From Wenyingzhuangia fucanilytica (GTDB lineage: Bacteria; Bacteroidota; Bacteroidia; Flavobacteriales; Flavobacteriaceae): a stretch of 64,000 bases of DNA. Location of the stretch: the NCBI RefSeq assembly GCF_001697185.1, contig NZ_CP014224.1, positions 2,526,501 to 2,590,500 on the forward strand, given 5' to 3'. The notes beneath the pieces were generated by a model that ran no database searches, had not been told where the DNA came from, and saw only the letters and a list, made by a program, of their open reading frames with translations. Below, piece by piece: positions 9,036 to 17,920 of the stretch (positions within the stretch are counted from its first letter, which is position 1; each line of letters opens with the position of its first letter). Made by a program: the position numbers and the translations under genes.

Positions 9036-10679
9036 ATGAGATTTTTATTCTTATACTTATTTACACTAAGCACTAGTATTACTATCAACATTTATAGCCA
9101 ACAAAAAAAATCATCTAATAAGCCAAATATCCTATTTATAGCTATTGATGATTTACGACCAGAGTTAAAATGTTACGGTTCTAATATTGCCATTAGTCCC
9201 AATATAGATAAAATAGCAAATCAAGGATTACTTTTTAAAAATGCCTATTGTCAACAAGCTATTTGCGGCCCATCTAGAGCAAGTATTTTAACAGGAATTA
9301 GACCAGAAACAAGTGGGGTATTTCATAACTACATAAAATTTAGAGAGGCTAATCCCAACGTTGTAACACTTCCACAACTTTTTAAAAACAATGGCTATGA
9401 AACAGTTTATACAGGTAAAATTTTTCATCATGGTGATTTAGATGATGACCAATCGTGGAGTAGATTACCAGCCATTGATAGTATGAAATTAAAAGGAATA
9501 AAAAATCCTGTAGGTTTTGCTTTAGAACAAAACTTAAAAGAAAGAAGTGAAACAAGAAAAAAGATGATTAGCCAATATGGGGAAGTCGCAAAATACGGTT
9601 TAGCTTCCGGAGCAGCCTATGAGTGTGCCGATGTACCAGACAACACCTACACAGATGGTTACAATACCGAATTAGCTATTGCAACCATGAAAGAAATGTT
9701 GAAGAAAAATGATAAACCATTTTTTTTAGGACTCGGTTTTAACAAACCTCATTTGAATTGGGTTGCTCCTAAAAAATATTGGGATTTATATGACAAGAGC
9801 AAAATTGAACTAGCTATAGATAATAAAAGTCCAAAAGATGGAGCCGAAATGGGACTACACGCTTCTTTTGAACTAAGAGTAAGAAATGGCATCCCTAAAA
9901 AAGGAACACTAGATAACAATTTAGAGAGAACATTAAAACATGCCTATTTAGCATGTGTAAGCTATGTAGATGCTCAGATAGGAAAAATGATTAACGCTCT
10001 TGATAAAGCTGGTGTTAGAGAAAACACTATCATAATTATTTGGAGCGATCATGGTTATCACTTAGGGGATATGGGTATTTGGGGAAAAGCTACCAATTAT
10101 GAAATAGCAACTCGTGTGCCTTTGATTATTTGGACACCAAATATGCCTTTATCAAGCAAAGGAAAAAAAACAGATGCTTTAATTGAGCTGGTTGATATAT
10201 ATCCAACATTAGCAGAGTTAGCAAAATTACCAATTCCTAAAGTTGTAGAAGGAACTAGTTTTGTTCCGTTAATAAACAACCTAAACACCCCATGGAAAAC
10301 AGCTGCTTTTAGTCAATTTCCAACTCCTGCATTAAGAGAATGGGGAGCTTATCCATTAAGACCTGCAATGCGTGAAACTTATTTTGGACCTTTAATTAAA
10401 GAAGTTGAAGGTCGTATTAAGAAACAACAAAAAAACAATTGGAATAGAAGTTTATTTGAAAACACATTAATGGGCTATGCCATGCGTACCAAACAGTACC
10501 GATTTGTGGTTTGGAAAGACAGGGCTAACCCACAAAAACAACCAATATATTTTGAGCTATACGATCACAACAAAGATCCTTTAGAAACCAAAAACATAGC
10601 CAAATCACATCCAAAATTAGTTAAGAAACTACTCATCCAATTTAATAAAGGTTGGAAAGGTAACACTCCAACAATATAA
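9036..10679 (+). CDS. Secreted S1 sulfatase, iduronate-2-sulfatase-like (S1_7-like), copy 1
   Basis: A 547-residue sulfatase with a signal peptide (ending IYS-Q, residue 21). It shows the AIDDLRPEL metal-binding start near residue 36, formylglycine motif CGPSRAS with Cys77, TGKIFHHGD, and the WSDHGYHLGD segment that completes the metal site. The IDDLRPEL and SDHGxHLGD pattern is that of the iduronate-2-sulfatase-like branch (S1_7). It starts a second transcription unit after the terminator at 8885-8920, and the FAD oxidoreductase gene follows by 13 nt. The closely similar protein at 12839 shares long stretches (for example HAYLACVSY and the GIWGKATNYE segment), so these are recent duplicates. 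Confidence 0.88.
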   Translation: MRFLFLYLFTLSTSITINIYSQQKKSSNKPNILFIAIDDLRPELKCYGSNIAISPNIDKIANQGLLFKNAYCQQAICGPSRASILTGIRPETSGVFHNYIKFREANPNVVTLPQLFKNNGYETVYTGKIFHHGDLDDDQSWSRLPAIDSMKLKGIKNPVGFALEQNLKERSETRKKMISQYGEVAKYGLASGAAYECADVPDNTYTDGYNTELAIATMKEMLKKNDKPFFLGLGFNKPHLNWVAPKKYWDLYDKSKIELAIDNKSPKDGAEMGLHASFELRVRNGIPKKGTLDNNLERTLKHAYLACVSYVDAQIGKMINALDKAGVRENTIIIIWSDHGYHLGDMGIWGKATNYEIATRVPLIIWTPNMPLSSKGKKTDALIELVDIYPTLAELAKLPIPKVVEGTSFVPLINNLNTPWKTAAFSQFPTPALREWGAYPLRPAMRETYFGPLIKEVEGRIKKQQKNNWNRSLFENTLMGYAMRTKQYRFVVWKDRANPQKQPIYFELYDHNKDPLETKNIAKSHPKLVKKLLIQFNKGWKGNTPTI

Positions 10680-10692
10680 AACAGATATAAAT

Positions 10693-12615
10693 ATGAAAAG
10701 AAGAGATTTTTTCACAAAAGGAACTACTGTTGCTGTTGCAGGTAGTATGCTACCATTAATCACAAGTTCTTGTGCAAGTTCAAAAGATGTTGTTTATGAT
10801 AGAAATGAAGACAAATGGTATCATTTAGGAACAGGAAAGACAGGAAAGCCAAATAGAAAACCAACTGTTAATTATGATGTTGCCGTTATTGGAGGCGGTG
10901 CAGCGGGTATATGTGCTGCAGTTGCTGCTGCAAGAAACGGAAGTAAAACTGTACTTATTCAAGATAGATCTGTTTTAGGAGGTAATGCATCTAGTGAAAT
11001 TCGTGTACACTTAAATGGTGTTAATAATCTTAAAGGAAAAGCAGAAAGAGAAACTGGAATTATTGAAGAAATTTTATTACACAATCGTTTTGAAAATGAG
11101 CAAGAATCTTTTCCCGTATTTGATCATGTGTTATATGACTTTGTTGTTAGAGAACCTAATTTAACTTTAATGTTAAATACCCAAGCTATTGAAGCTGTAA
11201 TGCATGGAGACCGAATAAAATGTGCTATGTGTTGGCAATACACCACCGAGAAAATGTACACCATTAACGCCCCAATATTTATAGACTGCTCAGGTGATGG
11301 ATTATTAGCAGCATCTTCTGGAGCTGAATATAGAACTGGAAGAGAAGGAAAAGCTGAATTTGATGAAACCTTTGCTCCTGACAAACCAGATGGATGGCAA
11401 ATGGGGGCAACACTTTTAATGTCCTCTAAAGATATGGGAAAACCTATGAGCTACACTCCCCCATCTTACGCCATAAAATATTCACACGAGGGAGCTCATA
11501 AAAAAAGAAAATTTGCAGGTTTTCAAGATGGTATATGGTGGATAGAAATAGGAAGTGATGATGATATTATTGGCGATGCAGAAGAAAACAGACATAAACT
11601 AATGGCTTATCTTCATGGTGTTTGGGATTATATCAAAAATTCTGGAAATTTTCCTGAAGCTAAAAACTTAGCACTTGACTGGGTGGGATCTATCCCTGGG
11701 CGTAGAGAGTCTAGAAGATTTATAGGAGATTATATTCTTTCCGAAAAAGACATGACACAACATAAACATTTTAATGATGCTGTTGCTTTTGGAGGCTGGT
11801 CTTTAGATGAGCATAATCCAGCTGGTATTCAAAACATCTCGGAACCGCCTAGTTATTTTCACTATCATTTTAAAGAAGTTTATCAATTTCCATTTAGGAG
11901 TTTATATTCAAAAAACGTTAAAAACTTAATGTTTGCTGGTAGAAATGTTAGTCAAACTCACATTGCTTTATCATCAAGTAGAATTATGGCAACCTGTGCG
12001 CTACAAGGACAAGCCGTTGGAACAGCCGCAGCTATTTGTATAAAAAGAAATGTTTTTCCAAGACAAGTTGGACAAGAGTATATAAATGAATTACAAGAGC
12101 AATTATTAAGAGATGATGTTTACATCCCTAAAAGACCTGCTAATGACAGTTTAGATATCTCTAAAAAAGCAAACTTATTATTTGCCAGCTCTACTTCATC
12201 AGGAAACGTAAATAATTTAATCAATGGTATTTCTAGAGACATTGATGGAAAAATAAATCATTGGCAATCTGATGGTCTTCCGGCAGAAATACAATTAGAA
12301 TGGGAAACTCCTGTTATTTTATCTAAAGTTGAATTAAAATGTGACACTAATTTACAACGTAACATTATGATGAGGAAAGACAGTAGAAATGATGAATTAT
12401 ATGGAAATCATGTGCCTAAAGAAATGTTAAAATCATTAAGTTGTGAAGGTAGAGTAAATGGACAATGGATTAAATTGGGAGAAATTAACGCCAACAGAAC
12501 ACGTTTAATTAAATTTAATTTTGAGCCGAATAAAGTAACTGCTATAAAACTAAAAATGACAGAAACCTATGGTGCTAAAAATGTAAAATTGTTTGAGATT
12601 CGTTGTTATGCTTAA
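10693..12615 (+). CDS. Tat-exported FAD-dependent oxidoreductase with C-terminal discoidin-like domain
   Basis: A 640-residue protein. The N-terminus KRRDFF followed by a hydrophobic stretch and TSSC is a twin-arginine signal, possibly a lipoprotein, which fits export with the cofactor already bound. The dinucleotide-binding motif VIGGGAAGICAAVAAARNG (residues about 62-80) and DRSVLGGNASSEIR are those of the FAD_oxidored family (PF12831). A second FAD segment (LMFAGRNVSQTH) lies near residue 417. Residues about 490-640 resemble an F5/8 type C (discoidin) carbohydrate-binding domain. Placed between two S1_7-like sulfatases, it probably oxidises a sugar or glycan unit outside the cytoplasm; substrate and electron acceptor are unknown. 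It ends 223 nt before the next gene. Confidence 0.82.
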   Translation: MKRRDFFTKGTTVAVAGSMLPLITSSCASSKDVVYDRNEDKWYHLGTGKTGKPNRKPTVNYDVAVIGGGAAGICAAVAAARNGSKTVLIQDRSVLGGNASSEIRVHLNGVNNLKGKAERETGIIEEILLHNRFENEQESFPVFDHVLYDFVVREPNLTLMLNTQAIEAVMHGDRIKCAMCWQYTTEKMYTINAPIFIDCSGDGLLAASSGAEYRTGREGKAEFDETFAPDKPDGWQMGATLLMSSKDMGKPMSYTPPSYAIKYSHEGAHKKRKFAGFQDGIWWIEIGSDDDIIGDAEENRHKLMAYLHGVWDYIKNSGNFPEAKNLALDWVGSIPGRRESRRFIGDYILSEKDMTQHKHFNDAVAFGGWSLDEHNPAGIQNISEPPSYFHYHFKEVYQFPFRSLYSKNVKNLMFAGRNVSQTHIALSSSRIMATCALQGQAVGTAAAICIKRNVFPRQVGQEYINELQEQLLRDDVYIPKRPANDSLDISKKANLLFASSTSSGNVNNLINGISRDIDGKINHWQSDGLPAEIQLEWETPVILSKVELKCDTNLQRNIMMRKDSRNDELYGNHVPKEMLKSLSCEGRVNGQWIKLGEINANRTRLIKFNFEPNKVTAIKLKMTETYGAKNVKLFEIRCYA

Positions 12616-12757
12616 AGCTTTTAATAGACAGGTTTTGTTTAATAAAAATACAATCCATCAATTAAACATACTCCAAAACAATACAACATTTATAAATAAA
12701 ATAGTCTTAATTATAAAATAGCAATACAAATTTCATGATAAAATACTGTAAATAAGA

Positions 12758-12775
12758 GATAATATTGATATTATC
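12758..12775. promoter_or_regulatory. 18-bp inverted repeat upstream of sulfatase at 12839
   Basis: Perfect arms GATAATAT and ATATTATC flank TG, about 64 nt before the start codon in the 223-nt gap 12616-12838. It may be an operator for a third transcription unit. It is made mostly of A and T, so chance is not excluded. No other signal was seen in the gap. Confidence 0.3.
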
Positions 12776-12838
12776 ATTTTTATGAAAATTGTAGATATTG
12801 CTAGGTAGAATTAAATTAATCATCTAAATAAAATTCAA

Positions 12839-14494
12839 ATGAAAATACAACTTGTATTCATAAGTTTTTTAATGCTAGTAAGTAGCTGTAAATCCGAGGA
12901 AAATAAAAAAAATACAACTCAAAAAAAACAACCTAATATACTTTTTATTGCCATTGATGATTTACGCCCAGAAATTGGTGCCTATGGTTCAGAAATAGCG
13001 GTTACCCCTAACTTAGATAAACTAGCTAGTGATGGTATCATTTTTAACAGAGCTTATTGTCAAGAAGCTATTTGTAGTCCTTCAAGGGCGAGTTTAATGA
13101 CAGGTGCAAGACCTGAAACCATTAATGTAATAGAAAACTACACTTATTTTAGAGATGCAAATCCAGATATCATAACATTACCTCAACATTTTTGGGCCAA
13201 TGGATATGAAACAACTTCTACAGGAAAAATATACCATAACATAGCATTTGGAGATGGCGAATTATCGTGGAGTAGAAAACCTGCTGTAGAAAAAATGACC
13301 ATTAAAAAAGCACATACTCCTGGTGGTTTTGCACTTTCTGAAAATCAGGAAATGTTTAGAAAAAACATGGCAGATATGATTGCTAAATACGGTAAAGATG
13401 CACCAAGAAACGGTTTAGGTAAAGGGCCTGCTTATGAAAATGCCGAAGTTCCAGATACTTTTTATGAAGATGGTTACAATGCCGAATTGGCTATTGTTAC
13501 CATGAAAGACATGTTAGAGAAAAATCCTAACAAACCTTTCTTTTTAGGAATGGGTATGAAAAAACCACATTTAGATTGGTTAGCCCCAAAAAAATATTGG
13601 GATATGTACAACCCTGAGGATATTCAATTAGCTAGTCAGACTACTGGTCCTGAAAATGGAGCTGCCATGGGATTACATCCTTCTTTTGAATTGCGTGCAA
13701 GGTATGGAATTCCTAAAAAAGGGCCTATTGATGATGAAATGGCAAGAACTTTAAAACATGCTTACTTAGCTTGTGTTTCTTATATCGATGCTCAAATAGG
13801 AAAAATGATTAATGCTCTTGATGAAGCTGGAATACGAGACAATACTATTATTATTGTTTGGAGCGATCATGGTTGGCATTTAGGAGATATGGGGATTTGG
13901 GGAAAAGCCACCAATTATGAAATTGGTACTCGTGTTCCACTAATGATTTGGACACCTGATATGCCAAAAGAAAATAGAGGAAAAACTTCTGAAGCATTAG
14001 TAGAATTAGTAGACATGTATCCTACCCTATGTGAATTAGCAGGAATTGAACAACCAAAACATTTAGAAGGACAAAGTTTTGCTCCTTTATTAACCACCCC
14101 TAATAAACCTTGGAAACAAGCTGTATTTAGTCAATTTCCAAATCCAGCATTAAGAGAATGGGCTGCAAATCCTTTATCAAAAGGAATGCGCGAAACCTAT
14201 TTTGGCCCTTTAATCAAAGAACAAGAAACTAAAATAAAGAAACAACAAGGAGACAAATGGGATAGAGATTTGTTTGAAAATAGATTGATGGGATATGCAA
14301 TGCGCACAGACCAATACAGAATCATCATTTGGAAAGATTATCAAAACCCTGAAAAAGAACCTCTATTTATAGAACTATTTGATCATCAAAAAGATCCAAA
14401 AGAAACTAAAAACATTGCAAAGGAAAACCCAGAGATTGTAAAATCTTTAATAGCACAATTTAATAAAGGCTGGAAAGGTAATCTTGCTAAATAA
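12839..14494 (+). CDS. S1 sulfatase lipoprotein, iduronate-2-sulfatase-like (S1_7-like), copy 2
   Basis: A 551-residue paralogue of the sulfatase at 9036. It differs at the N-terminus, where MLVSSC (Cys17) is a lipobox, so this copy is membrane-anchored while the other has a cleavable signal. The formylglycine motif is CSPSRAS with Cys79; AIDDLRPE (about residues 38-45) and WSDHGWHLGD complete the active site. The two copies stay alignable to the last residues (FNKGWKGN). It starts a cluster in which the VCBS paralogue follows by 6 nt. The split of anchored and soluble copies suggests either different locations or different sulfate positions on the same glycan. Confidence 0.88.
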   Translation: MKIQLVFISFLMLVSSCKSEENKKNTTQKKQPNILFIAIDDLRPEIGAYGSEIAVTPNLDKLASDGIIFNRAYCQEAICSPSRASLMTGARPETINVIENYTYFRDANPDIITLPQHFWANGYETTSTGKIYHNIAFGDGELSWSRKPAVEKMTIKKAHTPGGFALSENQEMFRKNMADMIAKYGKDAPRNGLGKGPAYENAEVPDTFYEDGYNAELAIVTMKDMLEKNPNKPFFLGMGMKKPHLDWLAPKKYWDMYNPEDIQLASQTTGPENGAAMGLHPSFELRARYGIPKKGPIDDEMARTLKHAYLACVSYIDAQIGKMINALDEAGIRDNTIIIVWSDHGWHLGDMGIWGKATNYEIGTRVPLMIWTPDMPKENRGKTSEALVELVDMYPTLCELAGIEQPKHLEGQSFAPLLTTPNKPWKQAVFSQFPNPALREWAANPLSKGMRETYFGPLIKEQETKIKKQQGDKWDRDLFENRLMGYAMRTDQYRIIIWKDYQNPEKEPLFIELFDHQKDPKETKNIAKENPEIVKSLIAQFNKGWKGNLAK

Positions 14495-14500
14495 AAAACC

Positions 14501-16387
14501 ATGAAAACTTTAAAATATAAAGACACAACCGTTTTAGCTTTTATAATGGTTGTTAGCACTCAAATTTTCACAAACTGTATGGCTCAAAAACAAACATCCA
14601 TAGTTGAGCCTGTGTTTTCTGAAAATGCTAATGTAATATCTTTAGAAGATCGTTCTAGAAGAAAGTTTGACAATGCTGTTATTGCAGATTTAGACCAAGA
14701 CGGTTATCTTGATTTATTACTAACAGAACATTCAAGACGAGTGGAATTGTTTTGGAACAACAAAGGTACTTTTGAACAAGGAGAACCTTTTATTTTTGGA
14801 GATACCCACGGTATTGCTGTGGGAGATTATGATTTTGATGGACGTATTGACATTTTAGTTCAACCAGGTGGTGGTGACGGAAAAAACCCAAGACGTTTAG
14901 GCTATTATCATGTGAATAAAGATAGAAGTATTATAGGAGGTGATGATTTTAAACATTTTGAAGGGAGTCGTGGACGAGCTGTTAAATTTATTGACAATGA
15001 TCACAATGGTTCTTTAGACTTAGTTACTTCTGCTTTTCCTACTATAAAAGCTTTAGACCATGGAAATAGATTGTACAAGAGCGATACAAAAGAAACTTTT
15101 AAATTCATCAACTATTTACCCCATGGTGATCGTTTTGGAATTAGAACCACTTTAACCAATTATAACAACGACAACCATACCGATATTTTATTTTATGGTG
15201 GTAAAAAAACAATTGTTGCTAAGGGAGAACCTGGTCTAGCTTTTAAGAATACAACACAAGATGTATTGAGCGATTTATCTAAAATCAGTTTAGTGAATAG
15301 TATATCAGAAATTGATTTTGATAATGATGGTGATTTTGATTTATTCTTAACACGATCTAAACATCCTTTTGATTCAGAAAGTGACTATGATGAAAAAAAC
15401 AACACCTTTTATTTTTTTGCAAGAAGAACGGCTTTTGATTATAATAATTTAAAGATTGAAGGAAATTTAATCATAGAAAATCTTCAAATGGCCTACCCTC
15501 ATTTTGATGTTTTTTTAGGAGCTAAAAAAAACAAATGGCAACGTACAGATGATAATCACGGAAGTCATAACCTTACTTTAACCCCAAATGATGCAAAAGG
15601 TTGGCCAAAAGAAACCTCTAAGAAAGGGCTGTATATTGGATATTTAGGAGATGGATTATGGAGAATTTCAGGACATACAGACTCCCCAACTTCGGCAGTT
15701 ATTCACAATGTAATGACTAAACCCAAAACTATTCCTTTAAAAAATTTACCTGCTAAATTATTTGAAAACATAGGTGGTAAATTTATTGATGTTTCAACAA
15801 AATATGGAATTGACATCAAAGAACAAACAACCAGTGCTGCTATAGGAGACTTTAACAATGATGGTTGGTCAGATATTTTTGTACTGCGCTATGGAAATCC
15901 TGCTCAAGAAACAAAGCAAGTCTTATATCTAAATCAAAAAGGGAAGAAATTTGTTCGTACCAAAACTCATGGAATTGTGACCAAAGAATTAGGAGCAACA
16001 GGTATGGGAGCTGATGCTTTTGACTATGATAAAGATGGAGATTTAGATATTATTTATGCTAACGAACGTGGAAAATGGCATTTATTTACAAATAACAGCA
16101 CACTAAACAGCTATAAATATATTGAGGTTAATATTGGAAATTCTCCTTCTGGAAAGGCAACTCCTGTTGGAGCCATTTTAACCATTCATGCAGAAGGCAA
16201 CATATACAAACGTATTGTTGGTCAAACATCATCATCCTACTCACATAGTAATAACACCTATTTACATGTTGGTTTGGGTGACTGTAAAGAAATTGATAAG
16301 GCAGAAGTTATCTGGAGTAATGATGAAAAAGTTACGCTTAAAATCAATCAGTTAAATAAAATTTATTCTGTTGGAAAACAGCCATAA
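14501..16387 (+). CDS. FG-GAP/VCBS repeat protein with ASPIC/UnbV domain (copy 2)
   Basis: A 628-residue secreted paralogue of the protein at 5378. It has a signal peptide ending near MAQ. Seven loops match those of copy 1 one to one: DLDQDGYLD, DYDFDGRID, DNDHNGSLD, NYNNDNHTD, DFDNDGDFD, DFNNDGWSD, DYDKDGDLD. Both copies carry NERGKWHLF just before the C-terminal ASPIC/UnbV domain (SPSGKATPVGA, ending in WSNDE). It begins 6 nt after the sulfatase, indicating tight co-expression. It has no recognisable catalytic residues. A calcium-stabilised propeller that binds glycan or scaffolds the exported enzymes is my inference. Confidence 0.83.
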   Translation: MKTLKYKDTTVLAFIMVVSTQIFTNCMAQKQTSIVEPVFSENANVISLEDRSRRKFDNAVIADLDQDGYLDLLLTEHSRRVELFWNNKGTFEQGEPFIFGDTHGIAVGDYDFDGRIDILVQPGGGDGKNPRRLGYYHVNKDRSIIGGDDFKHFEGSRGRAVKFIDNDHNGSLDLVTSAFPTIKALDHGNRLYKSDTKETFKFINYLPHGDRFGIRTTLTNYNNDNHTDILFYGGKKTIVAKGEPGLAFKNTTQDVLSDLSKISLVNSISEIDFDNDGDFDLFLTRSKHPFDSESDYDEKNNTFYFFARRTAFDYNNLKIEGNLIIENLQMAYPHFDVFLGAKKNKWQRTDDNHGSHNLTLTPNDAKGWPKETSKKGLYIGYLGDGLWRISGHTDSPTSAVIHNVMTKPKTIPLKNLPAKLFENIGGKFIDVSTKYGIDIKEQTTSAAIGDFNNDGWSDIFVLRYGNPAQETKQVLYLNQKGKKFVRTKTHGIVTKELGATGMGADAFDYDKDGDLDIIYANERGKWHLFTNNSTLNSYKYIEVNIGNSPSGKATPVGAILTIHAEGNIYKRIVGQTSSSYSHSNNTYLHVGLGDCKEIDKAEVIWSNDEKVTLKINQLNKIYSVGKQP

Positions 16388-16402
16388 AACACTAATAAAC
16401 TC

Positions 16403-17872
16403 ATGCTTAATACTCTATTTTTTAAACTAAACATTGGAACTCTACTGCTTATCTTAAGCATAAATTGTTCTGCGCAGCAAAACTTAATTTCAGTTGAAAA
16501 AAATTACAACAATTGGAATTGGGAAAGTGTATATGTAGCTAAAAATAAATATATAAGTTTGGCTGTTGTACCCGAAGCCGCTGGTAGAATTTTGGAGTAT
16601 AATTTGGGAGATACTCCATCTCTTTGGGTAAACCCTAAATTATTTGGAAAATCTTTTCCTGCAACTGATTTGGTTAAGAAAAATGAATGGAGAAATTTTG
16701 GAGGATATAGATTAGTGCCACTCCCTATTGAAGAATCTTCTATAGATTTAAATGGAAACAAAAAAGACAGATGGCCACCACCCGCAATTATTGGTGATGC
16801 AGCTTACAATGTATCTATTGATAAAAATAAGGACGGTAAACAAACCATTAATGTAATTTCTGGAGTTCAAGAATTACCTGTCCCTTTTTATTATGAAAAA
16901 GAAAAAAGATTTGTTTATCCCGATAAAATTGAGGAAAAAATTCAATACTCTAGAAGTTTATATATTGAACCTAACAGTAGTTTGGTGTACATTACCCATA
17001 CTTTAAAAAATGTAGGAAATAGCCCTATAAAAAAAGGAATTATGGTTTCTAGTCAACATGTATCTTGGACTGACCCTAAACTACAAGATGGCTATAACTA
17101 TGTAGCCTATGTGCCTTTTTCTAAAGATCTAAAATTACCTAGTGGTCAACAATTTGAAATTACAACCAATGCAAACCAAAGGTGGAATTATATCAATAAA
17201 AATCGTTTTAAGCTAGACAAAAACAATCCAGAACACATCAAAAAGTACTACAATAATGGTACTAACTGGAAAGGAGAGGTAGCTCCAGGTATTTACGAAA
17301 TTGAATATGACTACAATCAGATGGCTGGTTTTCATATGATTTCTTCAGAATCTTGGCTGTGTTATGTTAACAAAACCAACAACACAGCTTTTGTGAAAAT
17401 TATGGAGCCTTATAATCCAAAGTTAGAGTATGATCACGGATTAAATATGGCTGTTTTTTGCAGTGGTTTAGAGACTGGTTATATAGAAACAGAAGTAAAA
17501 ACCCCCTTATACAAGTTAAAACCTAACCATAGTTTTGATTATCAAGAAATTCATGGTGCTGCCAAAATAGAAACTACTCCTGTATTGGGAGTAAACTTAG
17601 CAGGAGTTGTTACGCAAAAATTAAACTTTAATAAAGAATTAAAAAACATAACAGGTTCTTATGGCGTTTTTACCGAAGGTGATGCCTTAATTAAGTTACT
17701 AGATAAAGACAAAAAAATTATAAAAGAAATTAAGATCCAAAACGTAAACCCATTAAAAGTTTTTAAACTACAAGTGAAGGTTGATTTGCCAAAAAATACA
17801 TCTAAAATTGAACTTATGGTTATAGACTCTCATCAAAAAGAAACACTTTTAGATAAAATGGATTTTAACTAA
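16403..17872 (+). CDS. Exported DUF4380-like protein (mutarotase-like fold suspected)
   Basis: A 489-residue protein with a signal peptide (ending CSA-Q, residues 1-24). The first ~110 residues (VVPEAAGRILEYNLGD, LWVNPKLFGK, NEWRNFGGYRLVPLP, DRWPPPAIIGD) show the pattern I associate with DUF4380, a beta-sandwich family related to aldose-1-epimerases and GH97-type sandwiches. A second cluster (WLCYVNKTNNTAFVKIMEP) and an Ig-like tail (about 395-489) follow. It lies 15 nt after the VCBS gene and 48 nt before the last sulfatase, so it belongs to the carbohydrate operon. It could be a sugar epimerase, a binding protein or an uncharacterised lyase or hydrolase; I do not assign an activity. Confidence 0.55.
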   Translation: MLNTLFFKLNIGTLLLILSINCSAQQNLISVEKNYNNWNWESVYVAKNKYISLAVVPEAAGRILEYNLGDTPSLWVNPKLFGKSFPATDLVKKNEWRNFGGYRLVPLPIEESSIDLNGNKKDRWPPPAIIGDAAYNVSIDKNKDGKQTINVISGVQELPVPFYYEKEKRFVYPDKIEEKIQYSRSLYIEPNSSLVYITHTLKNVGNSPIKKGIMVSSQHVSWTDPKLQDGYNYVAYVPFSKDLKLPSGQQFEITTNANQRWNYINKNRFKLDKNNPEHIKKYYNNGTNWKGEVAPGIYEIEYDYNQMAGFHMISSESWLCYVNKTNNTAFVKIMEPYNPKLEYDHGLNMAVFCSGLETGYIETEVKTPLYKLKPNHSFDYQEIHGAAKIETTPVLGVNLAGVVTQKLNFNKELKNITGSYGVFTEGDALIKLLDKDKKIIKEIKIQNVNPLKVFKLQVKVDLPKNTSKIELMVIDSHQKETLLDKMDFN

Positions 17873-17920
17873 ATCAAGAAAAATAAAACTAATCATCAAT
17901 CATATAATTTGAAACATAAA

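Noticed and set aside
17909-17920. Upstream start for the last sulfatase of region A
   Set aside because: The codon at 17909 is TTG and the ATG at 17921 gives a better lipoprotein signal.
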